DNA of 5,517 nucleotides. Source: Actinomycetes bacterium. Its GTDB lineage: Bacteria > Actinomycetota > Acidimicrobiia > Spongiisociales > UBA5794. Made by a program: the position numbers and the translations under genes. This document shows positions 1-5,513 of the stretch, piece by piece (the stretch's first letter is position 1; every line of letters starts with the position of its first letter). The stretch spans positions 1-5,517 of the forward strand of contig JAMBLK010000067.1 of the NCBI GenBank assembly GCA_023336855.1, in the 5' to 3' direction. The notes under the pieces were generated by a model. That model was not told where the DNA came from. It saw only the letters and a list, made by a program, of their open reading frames with translations, and ran no database searches.

Positions 1-1124
1 ACGCCCATCAGGCCGATCGTGATCAGAAAGACGATCACGACGGCGGCGACCGGCATCAACTTGTTGACGTCGGGTGCGCGTCCCCTGATCTTCTCATACA
101 GGGCAACGGCGAAGTGTCCTCCGTCGAGGGGGTAGAGAGGAATGAAGTTCAACACTCCGACGAAGACGTTCACAAGAGCCAACATCATGAGGGTGCTCTC
201 CATCGGACCGGCCAGTCTGGCAAGTCCGATCGGGCTGATCGGCCGGACTTCATCGAGCACCTCTTCATTCCCTCCGAAGACCGACATGAAGAGTTTCGGG
301 AACCCGATGACCAACTGCCAGAGGCCCTTAACGCTCTGAACGATGGCTTCGCCTACCCCGCTGAAAGCAGCACCGACAACACCGAAGACTCCGAGTTGGT
401 CCCGGGCAATCTCGGGAGCCGCCCCGAAGTAGCCGACCACCTCGGTGACGTCATCTCCGTTTTCGTCGATGACGATCACGCCGTCAACGATGACCGGCAC
501 ATCGGCGAACGCGAGCGTCGTAAGGGCTTCACCGACCACGCCATCGCGGTCGTATCCGATCAGAATGGTCTCCCCGCCGTCGGCTCGCACGCGGTCAACG
601 AAATCGTCCCACGATCTGAGCGCCGTCCCCTCGTACGTCCGGAGCAGGTCCTTCTCCTCGAATCCGGCTGTTGTCGCAGGCGAGACATCTCCGGACGGCG
701 TGGTCGCAGCAACTGCGGAGAGCGAGAGCGTCGGGATCCGGTCACCGGCTTCGTCCGTAGCTACGCCTCCCCATATCCCGAAGACCGTGATCAGGAGGAG
801 CGTCGCCATGACGAAGTGGCTGAAAATCCCGGCGAGCACGACGATGGACTTCTGCCAGAACGGGGCGCTCCGGTAGGTCCGGTCCTCGTCCTCGGGGTCG
901 ATTTCCTCGAGCGGGTTCATCCCGATGATGCGCACGTACCCGCCGAGGGGGATGGCCTTGACGCCGTACTCGGTCTCGCCGCGCGTGATCGACCAGATGC
1001 GTGGTCCGAAGCCGAAGAACGCCTCGGTGGCCTTCATCCCGAATGCCTTCGCGGCAACAAAGTGTGAGCCTTCGTGGATGACGATCATCAGCACGATGCC
1101 GATCAGCATCACGGCGGTTCCCAT
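1..1124 (-). CDS. RseP/Rip1-like M50 site-2 protease, 3' end cut by window edge
   Basis: Membrane zinc metalloprotease that in relatives (E. coli RseP, mycobacterial Rip1) cuts anti-sigma factors or other membrane proteins within the bilayer. The visible 374 residues carry the zinc site HEGSH (17-21, HExxH) in the first membrane segment, FFGFGPRIWSITRGETEYG (36-54) and AIPLGGYVRIIGM (57-69), both typical of the family, a second membrane segment (about 94-118), a PDZ-like region (about 130-205), and NFIPLYPLDGGH (326-337) with the third zinc ligand D334, followed by ALYEKIRGR and a final membrane segment. Compared with Rip1 as I remember it, only some 10-20 C-terminal residues should lie beyond the window. 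In the second membrane segment, H103 stands where relatives have Asn in the GPxxN motif. The PDZ-like region is short and lacks the usual GD-V-V/I loop (it reads EEKDLLRTYEG). Start ATG 1124, with AGGGG upstream; 53 nt after dxr. Gene names rip1 or rseP would both be by analogy. Confidence 0.93.
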   Translation of the reverse strand, partial: MGTAVMLIGIVLMIVIHEGSHFVAAKAFGMKATEAFFGFGPRIWSITRGETEYGVKAIPLGGYVRIIGMNPLEEIDPEDEDRTYRSAPFWQKSIVVLAGIFSHFVMATLLLITVFGIWGGVATDEAGDRIPTLSLSAVAATTPSGDVSPATTAGFEEKDLLRTYEGTALRSWDDFVDRVRADGGETILIGYDRDGVVGEALTTLAFADVPVIVDGVIVIDENGDDVTEVVGYFGAAPEIARDQLGVFGVVGAAFSGVGEAIVQSVKGLWQLVIGFPKLFMSVFGGNEEVLDEVRPISPIGLARLAGPMESTLMMLALVNVFVGVLNFIPLYPLDGGHFAVALYEKIRGRAPDVNKLMPVAAVVIVFLITIGLMG

Positions 1125-1150
1125 CAGCTGGTACCCCTGGTCGGTCTCAT
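1124..1150 (-). other. Eight-codon reading frame overlapping the M50 start (TGATG)
   Basis: An ATG at 1150-1148 opens a frame for MRPTRGTS and stops at TGA 1126-1124, whose A is the first base of the protease ATG. The frame covers the whole protease ribosome binding site. I see no Shine-Dalgarno before this ATG, so translation is unproven; it may be chance. If translated, the TGATG junction would couple it to the protease gene. Confidence 0.25.
1134..1138 (-). promoter_or_regulatory. Ribosome binding site of the M50 protease gene
   Basis: AGGGG (1138-1134, minus strand) lies nine bases before the ATG at 1124. The protease frame has no ATG, GTG or TTG between this ATG and an upstream TGA (1156-1154), so the site and the frame together fix the start. 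Confidence 0.65.
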
Positions 1151-1158
1151 GTGATCAA

Positions 1159-1183
1159 CGGTACCGGCTGCACCCGGTTACCG
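1159..1183 (-). other. GC-rich hairpin over the dxr stop codon
   Basis: Read on the minus strand, CGGTA-A-CCGG (1183-1174) can pair with CCGGTACCG (1167-1159) around a six-base loop GTGCAG, giving nine base pairs with one bulged A. The dxr TAA stop lies inside the 5' arm. No run of T follows, so it is not a standard rho-independent terminator. It could slow RNA decay or adjust expression of the downstream protease gene; this is inference from the repeat alone. Confidence 0.5.
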
Positions 1184-2332
1184 GGAAGCCCGTGCAGCGA
1201 TCGCCTCGGAGGCCGCGACACGTCCCGCCGCGTCCGCTTCGAGGGCGTCGGCCAGCGTTGCGGTCGGTGCCGGGGACACGGCACTCAGGGCGCTTGCCAC
1301 GACCTCGACTATCTCCGTGAATCCGATCTGGTGGTCCAGGAATGCTGCGACCGCTACTTCGTCGGCCGCGTTCAGGACCGCCGGCCCGTTGCCACCTCGT
1401 CGGCCGGCTTCGTAGCCGAGGTCGAGGGCCGGGAATCGTTCGCGATCGGGTGCGGAGAACATCAGCGCAGATCCCAGGAGATCGATCGGCTCCACCGGTG
1501 CGGGCATCCGTCCGGGCCACGTCAGCGCGCGTTGGATCGGCTTGCGCATGTCGGGTGAGCCGAGTTCGGCCTTCACAACACCGTCGACGAACTCCACCAG
1601 TGAATGCACGAAGCTCCCCGGGTGGATGACCACATCGATCTGCTCGTAGTCGAGTGAGAACAGGAAGTGCGCTTCGATCACCTCGAACGCCTTGTTCATG
1701 AGCGTCGCTGAGTCGATCGAGATCCGCTTCCCCATATCCCACGTCGGGTGTGCAAGGGCGTCGACGACGGTCACCTGTGCGAGATCGAGGTCGGGACGAG
1801 CGTGGAACGGACCCCCTGAAGCGGTGAGGATCACCCGACGGATCTCGTCCACCGACTCACCCTCGATACATTGCGAGATGGCCGAGTGCTCGCTGTCGAC
1901 CGGGATGAGTTCACCGCCACCGGACTCGAGAGCGGCGAGAACAAGGGATCCGCCCGTGAGGAGACTCTCTTTGTTGGCGAGGGCAAGCCTGTTCCCACTC
2001 TCCAAGGCGGCGAGCGACGGTTCGAGGCCGGCCGCGCCGACGATGCCGTTGACGACAACGGTCTCCGGTGATCCGGCGAGCGATGCGACAGCATCTGATC
2101 CGAATTCGATCCGTCGCTCGAGTGCTGCATCGATCGTACGGTCCGGCATGTGGGCGACGGCCACGCGTGCGTCCGGGTACCGAACGGCCAAGTCGATGAT
2201 GTCGTTCGACAGGGATCCCGTCGCGAGGCCGACGACGGTTCGATCGAGGCGATCGGCGACGTCAAGCGTCTGGCGACCGATCGACCCGGTAGCCCCTAGG
2301 ACGATGATCGGGTTCAGAGCAGACCCAGCCAC
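1178..2332 (-). CDS. dxr: 1-deoxy-D-xylulose 5-phosphate reductoisomerase
   Basis: Converts DXP to MEP with NADPH and a divalent metal, the committed step of the MEP isoprenoid pathway and the target of fosmidomycin. Residues from the GTG start (384 in total, normal length): NADPH-binding VLGATGSIGRQTLDV (11-25); NGIVGAAGL (95-103); ANKESL (119-124); PVDSEHSAI (144-152) with metal ligands D146 and E148; LTASGGPF (169-176); AHPTWDMGKRISIDSAT (194-210), the flexible active-site loop; NKAFE (213-217) with the third metal ligand E217; and LGSPDMRKPIQ (257-267). HPGS (237-240) stands where many homologues have HPQS. The GTG at 2332 overlaps the cdsA 3' end by 19 nt and has no visible Shine-Dalgarno, so translation is probably coupled to cdsA. 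The only other start candidate near the conserved domain is a CTG at 2317 whose last bases form CTGA with the cdsA stop. The stop is TAA at 1180-1178. Function is near certain; start less so. Confidence 0.95.
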   Translation of the reverse strand: MAGSALNPIIVLGATGSIGRQTLDVADRLDRTVVGLATGSLSNDIIDLAVRYPDARVAVAHMPDRTIDAALERRIEFGSDAVASLAGSPETVVVNGIVGAAGLEPSLAALESGNRLALANKESLLTGGSLVLAALESGGGELIPVDSEHSAISQCIEGESVDEIRRVILTASGGPFHARPDLDLAQVTVVDALAHPTWDMGKRISIDSATLMNKAFEVIEAHFLFSLDYEQIDVVIHPGSFVHSLVEFVDGVVKAELGSPDMRKPIQRALTWPGRMPAPVEPIDLLGSALMFSAPDRERFPALDLGYEAGRRGGNGPAVLNAADEVAVAAFLDHQIGFTEIVEVVASALSAVSPAPTATLADALEADAAGRVAASEAIAARASR

Positions 2333-4242
2333 ACGAACGTTGCCCAGGCTGCGGGAACGACGGCGAGGATGGCGTCGACCCGGTCGAGGAGACCGCCGTG
2401 ACCGGGCAGGACCGAACCCATGTCCTTGATGTCGAGCGATCGTTTGATCACCGACACGGAGAGATCTCCGAGCGGGGCGAAGACGGCGACCACAACACCG
2501 AGGGCGAGGCCCGCCGGGAGGTCGATCGCCTCGACGAAGAAGCTGGCGACGGCCCCGGCGAGGAGAGCCATGAGCGTGCCACCGATGAAGCCTTCGATCG
2601 TCTTCTTCGGGGAGATCTGCGGAGCGAATGGTCGGCGCCCGATCGTCCTGCCGACGAAATACGCGGCGATGTCGACGAGGGCGACCATCCCCACGACCGT
2701 CAGCACGAGGGCTTGATAGTTGTCTGCTGCGATGATCGGGAACGCGAAGGCTCCGAATCCTCCGATCCAGACGGCTACGAGGATGGTGAGCGAGAATCCG
2801 CTGACGGCACCCTCCCGGCGTTGGCTGACGGCATCGAAGAGAAGGATGACCGTGATCATCAGAGCGAACGCGATCGGGATCGCGATGACTCCCCACACGA
2901 CCGCTCCGAGGCCCGCCCCGACGATTCCCAGGAATCCGAAGATCGACAGCGGTTTGTACCTGCGGTGCATGAGGACGCTGTAGAACTCCCCTGCCGCGAT
3001 CACGAAGACAGCGAGAGCGAGCACGATGATCGCCGGGCGCCAAAGCAGCGAGAGCAAGAATGCAGCGACCAGCCCCAAACCGGTTCCAACCCGGAGGACG
3101 AGGTCCGATGACTTCGGCGGAGCGATCGGCGCGGATGTCTCATCGCCATGGAGGTCGACCACGTCATCGAATCCGACAACACCGGAATCGAGACCGGGGA
3201 TCGCAGCGGAGAGGGCCACTTGCTCGGTGTCCTCGAACTCCGCCACGGCAATCGCGGCGGCAAGATCGTGGTGTTCACGGGTCGCCGCATCCAGGTAGCG
3301 CTCTTCGGTGAAATCCTCGCCATCGAAAACGGTCGAACCGCCCTCCGCCTCAACATTCGGCTCTCCCGATCCGATGATCGGAATCTCACCCGTGTCATCG
3401 TCCCACCCGGCATCATCGCCGCCATCGATATCGGAGGCATCATCGCTCGCCATCGCGGCAACACCGATCGGCACGATCGGCAACACCGCCAGTTTCTCGG
3501 GATCGGCTTCATCGACCTCTTCGAGCGACGCTTCAACGGCGACAATCTCCTCGGACGACTCATCGTCTAGAACATCCAGGGACCCTTCATCCTTTGGCTC
3601 ATCCACAGGGTCGTCGTCCTCCGCGTCCTGCTCCCCCTCTACATCCTTGGGGAGGAGTTCGACTGTGTCTTCATGCGGATCGTCCTCATCGGATTCTGTG
3701 ATCCGGACGAAGGGCAGGTCTTCTTCTTCTTGCTCTTCTTCTCCCTGCTCTTCCGCCACATCGTCATCGATCGAATCTGTCGGATCAACGTCGGGTGTCT
3801 CCTCCTCGGAAACCACCGTGTCGGTGACGTCGACGACGACCTCTACCTCGTCGGCGACCGACGATTCGTCGGCTGCAGCGCTGGTGAAAGCCATCCAGTC
3901 TGAGATCTCCGAGGCCGCGTCGTCTTCATCTTCGCCTTCCGACAACGAGGCGTACGGATCGTCGGTCTTCGCTGAGGCCTCGTCGTCATCGAGCCATCCA
4001 TCGAAACCTGGATCGGCGTCGGCCGGATGAGGATTCAAGTTCTCGTTCACGCCGGGCAGGTCGAGTTCACCGGTGGCGTCGGGGTCGTGTGGGTCCATGG
4101 CCCCTGAGAGTACTTCCCCGAACGGCTCGAGCGGCGCATCTGTCGATTCGAAGCCCGCAACAGCAGCGTGGCCCTCGGACGATGTCGCAGTGTCTTCGAG
4201 CGACGTTTCGTCTTCCGGTGTGCGATCGTCTTCTGTGGGCAT
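2314..4242 (-). CDS. cdsA: Phosphatidate cytidylyltransferase with long acidic N-terminus
   Basis: Makes CDP-diacylglycerol from phosphatidic acid and CTP in the cytoplasmic membrane, the entry point to phosphatidylglycerol, cardiolipin and phosphatidylinositol. The product has 642 residues, against about 265-300 for most family members. Residues 378-642 are the polytopic enzyme: hydrophobic segments start near 381, then VDIAAYFVGRTIGRR (523-537), SPKKTIEG (544-551) and the full CDS signature from S597 to D623 (KR 600-601, KD 606-607, HGG 615-617, D620, D623). Residues 1-377 are acidic and look disordered. HRRYK (426-430) and SQRREG (473-478) each follow an apparent pair of membrane helices, so by the positive-inside rule the extension should be cytoplasmic (inference). 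The ATG at 4242 has a good Shine-Dalgarno, 14 nt after frr; the 3' end overlaps dxr by 19 nt. The enzyme call is very secure; the role of the extension is unknown. Confidence 0.95.
   Translation of the reverse strand: MPTEDDRTPEDETSLEDTATSSEGHAAVAGFESTDAPLEPFGEVLSGAMDPHDPDATGELDLPGVNENLNPHPADADPGFDGWLDDDEASAKTDDPYASLSEGEDEDDAASEISDWMAFTSAAADESSVADEVEVVVDVTDTVVSEEETPDVDPTDSIDDDVAEEQGEEEQEEEDLPFVRITESDEDDPHEDTVELLPKDVEGEQDAEDDDPVDEPKDEGSLDVLDDESSEEIVAVEASLEEVDEADPEKLAVLPIVPIGVAAMASDDASDIDGGDDAGWDDDTGEIPIIGSGEPNVEAEGGSTVFDGEDFTEERYLDAATREHHDLAAAIAVAEFEDTEQVALSAAIPGLDSGVVGFDDVVDLHGDETSAPIAPPKSSDLVLRVGTGLGLVAAFLLSLLWRPAIIVLALAVFVIAAGEFYSVLMHRRYKPLSIFGFLGIVGAGLGAVVWGVIAIPIAFALMITVILLFDAVSQRREGAVSGFSLTILVAVWIGGFGAFAFPIIAADNYQALVLTVVGMVALVDIAAYFVGRTIGRRPFAPQISPKKTIEGFIGGTLMALLAGAVASFFVEAIDLPAGLALGVVVAVFAPLGDLSVSVIKRSLDIKDMGSVLPGHGGLLDRVDAILAVVPAAWATFVWLGLL
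3112..4242 (-). other. Acidic low-complexity extension of CdsA (residues 1-377)
   Basis: By hand count this part of CdsA has 125 Asp/Glu and only 9 Lys/Arg, with the densest acid around residues 100-250 (for example EEQGEEEQEEED, 164-175). Three stretches break the pattern. Residues 251-265 (LAVLPIVPIGVAAMA) are hydrophobic. Residues 280-293 carry W followed by acids and TGEIPIIG. Residues 310-339 (beginning DFTEERYLDAATREHHD, then LAAAIAVAEFED) look like an amphipathic helix. I recognise no catalytic domain. The reading frame is intact from a good ribosome binding site to the catalytic domain, and codon positions look coding, so I do not read it as a frameshift or misassembly. Function unknown; regulatory or protein-binding roles are only possibilities. 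Confidence 0.85.
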
Positions 4243-4251
4243 CGCCGTTGA

Positions 4252-4257
4252 CTCCCC
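4252..4257 (-). promoter_or_regulatory. cdsA ribosome binding site at frr stop
   Basis: GGGGAG (4257-4252, minus strand) lies nine bases before the cdsA ATG and shares its first base with the last G of the frr TAG stop. It is a well-placed Shine-Dalgarno. This fixes the start of the acidic N-terminal extension of CdsA at 4242 and argues that the extension is really translated. Confidence 0.75.
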
Positions 4258-4802
4258 TATACCTCGAGGAGTTCTTCCTCTTTCGCCGCGAGAACCTGGT
4301 CGAGGCGCTCGATGTGTTCGTCCGTCTTGATCTGGAGGACCTTCTCTGCGCGGCGAATGTCGTCCTCGGACACGTCCTCCGACTCGAGGCGGTCTTTGCA
4401 GTGCCGTCGCACGTTCCTGATCGCGACTCTGCCGTCTTCGGCGATATGCCGGACGAGACGGATCAACTCTTTGCGACGTTCCTCGGTGAGGGATGGGAAC
4501 GCAAGGCGGATCACATTGCCGTCGTTGGAAGGATTGAGGCCGAGGTCGGCCTCTTGGATCGCACGCTCGATCGCGGGAATCGCCGTCTTGTCGTATGGCT
4601 GGATGACCAGGAGCCGGGCTTCCGGAACTGTGAAGCCTGCGATCTGTTGGAGCGGGGTCTGGGTGCCGTAGTAGTCGACGGTGATGCGGCTCAGCAGCCC
4701 GGGGTTCGCACGCCCAGACCGGATCCCGCCGAACTCCTGCCTCGTGTGCACGACGGCTTGATCCATCTTGTGGTCGGCATCTTTCAGCAGGTCGTTGATC
4801 AC
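4257..4802 (-). CDS. frr: Ribosome recycling factor
   Basis: Acts in the cytoplasm with EF-G to split the post-termination ribosome so that its subunits can be reused. The 181-residue product has near-family length (E. coli 185). It starts MINDLLKDADHKM, the typical opening of the long helix of domain I, followed by RSGRANPGLL (28-37), the domain II beta-barrel segment YYGTQTPLQQIA (44-55), GLNPSNDGNVIRL (88-100), FPSLTEERRKEL (102-113) and VAIRNVRR (126-133), a basic helix that contacts 23S rRNA in known RRFs. After VRR this protein has HCKDRLE; the position is often Asp or Lys elsewhere, a minor difference. The start is GTG (4802-4800): it matches the family N-terminus exactly and has AGGAGG just upstream. 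It lies 9 nt after pyrH and its TAG (4259-4257) overlaps the cdsA ribosome binding site. Pairing with pyrH is the classic bacterial order. Confidence 0.97.
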   Translation of the reverse strand: MINDLLKDADHKMDQAVVHTRQEFGGIRSGRANPGLLSRITVDYYGTQTPLQQIAGFTVPEARLLVIQPYDKTAIPAIERAIQEADLGLNPSNDGNVIRLAFPSLTEERRKELIRLVRHIAEDGRVAIRNVRRHCKDRLESEDVSEDDIRRAEKVLQIKTDEHIERLDQVLAAKEEELLEV

Positions 4803-4806
4803 GGCG

Positions 4807-4814
4807 CCTCCTCA
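4807..4814 (-). promoter_or_regulatory. frr ribosome binding site embedded in pyrH stop
   Basis: On the minus strand the sequence TGAGGAGG contains both the pyrH stop codon TGA (4814-4812) and a strong Shine-Dalgarno AGGAGG (4812-4807). The frr GTG begins four bases later, which is a short spacing. The arrangement supports the GTG as the true frr start and suggests that ribosomes finishing pyrH are handed straight to frr. Confidence 0.8.
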
Positions 4815-5513
4815 GTGAACCAGGGTTCCAACGTCCTCCCCGCGCACAGCTCCTGCAATCTCACCGGGCCTGTTCATGTTGAACACGCGGATCGGAAGGT
4901 GATTCTCCATGCACATCGTAATGGCCGTCGCATCCATCACCCCTAGCTGGCGTTGGATGGCCTCCATGTAGGTCACGCTGCTGAGGAGATGGGCATCCGG
5001 TGTGGTCGCCGGATCGGCGTCGTAGACACCGTCGACCTTCGTGCCCTTGAGGATTGCTGCCGCCCCGATCTCGGCTCCGCGCAACGCGGCCGTCGTGTCG
5101 GTTGTGAAGAACGGGTTGCCGGTGCCCCCGGCGAAGATGACGATCCTCCCCTTCTCGAGGTGTCGGATCGCCCGGAGCCGGATGTACGGCTCGGCGACCT
5201 GTTGGATCGAGATCGCGGTCTGGACGCGAGCCGGTGAACCGGCCCGTTCGAGTGCGTCACGCAGGGCCAGCGCGTTGATCACCGTGGCGAGCATGCCCAT
5301 GTAGTCGGCATTCGCACGGTCCATCTCTCCCGCAGCCGCAGAGACGCCGCGGAAGATGTTTCCGCCACCGACGACAATCCCGATCTCGTACCCCTCGCGG
5401 TGTACGCCCGAGATCTCTTCGGCGACGCGAGCTACGATCGTCGGGTCGATCCCATACTGCATCTCAGGATCGGCAAACGCTTCTCCCGACAGTTTGAGAA
5501 CGACCCGGCGCAT
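4812..5513 (-). CDS. pyrH: UMP kinase (uridylate kinase) PyrH
   Basis: Phosphorylates UMP to UDP with ATP in the cytoplasm; bacterial UMP kinases of the amino-acid-kinase fold are hexamers, usually regulated by GTP and UTP. In the 233-residue product I see the N-terminal KLSGE (7-11), the glycine-rich GGGNIFRG (49-56), ADYMGMLAT (69-76 region), the UMP/phosphate segment AGGTGNPFFTTDT (128-140), TKVDGVYDADP (158-168) and the C-terminal MDATAITMCMENHLP block (193-207). All are hallmarks of PyrH rather than other amino-acid kinases. Length fits the family (about 235-245). The ATG at 5513 gives MRRVVLKLSGE, a common PyrH beginning, but only four bases lie upstream in the window, so a start further upstream, and its ribosome binding site, cannot be excluded. 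It is the first gene of the visible operon; its TGA (4814-4812) adjoins the frr ribosome binding site. Function is near certain; only the exact start is open. Confidence 0.96.
   Translation of the reverse strand: MRRVVLKLSGEAFADPEMQYGIDPTIVARVAEEISGVHREGYEIGIVVGGGNIFRGVSAAAGEMDRANADYMGMLATVINALALRDALERAGSPARVQTAISIQQVAEPYIRLRAIRHLEKGRIVIFAGGTGNPFFTTDTTAALRGAEIGAAAILKGTKVDGVYDADPATTPDAHLLSSVTYMEAIQRQLGVMDATAITMCMENHLPIRVFNMNRPGEIAGAVRGEDVGTLVH

Noticed and set aside
114..1067. 317-codon open frame on the plus strand
   Set aside because: It is antisense to the M50 protease, whose zinc motifs are unmistakable; its translation is charged, low in hydrophobics and has no recognisable motif. A GC-rich shadow frame.
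1159..1185. Rho-independent terminator after dxr
   Set aside because: The stem is good but no T-run follows on the minus strand, and the protease gene begins only 53 nt after the dxr stop.
2333..3043. Apparent 621-residue upstream extension of Dxr in the same frame
   Set aside because: The frame stays open through cdsA only because of GC-rich composition; the upstream part is Arg-rich and meaningless, overlaps the real CdsA catalytic domain, and Dxr has normal length from 2332.
2398..3111. 237-codon plus-strand frame rich in D, E and R
   Set aside because: Antisense to the CdsA membrane domain, with no motif; the charged composition is what the reverse complement of hydrophobic codons gives.
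3000..3563. 187-codon minus-strand frame rich in Arg and Ser
   Set aside because: A shifted frame of cdsA; CdsA coding is supported by the family signature and the ribosome binding site.
3308..4030. 240-codon serine-rich open frame on the plus strand
   Set aside because: It is the reverse complement of the acidic cdsA region: GAN/GAR codons read antisense give Ser-rich repeats. No ribosome binding site or motif supports it.
3112..4242. Acidic region as a separate gene or as a frameshifted remnant
   Set aside because: It is in frame with the CdsA membrane domain with no stop between, starts with its own Shine-Dalgarno at the frr stop, and has no convincing second start at the domain boundary.
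4089..4946. 285-codon plus-strand frame
   Set aside because: It runs antisense across cdsA, frr and pyrH boundaries without regard to them, and all three genes are secure.
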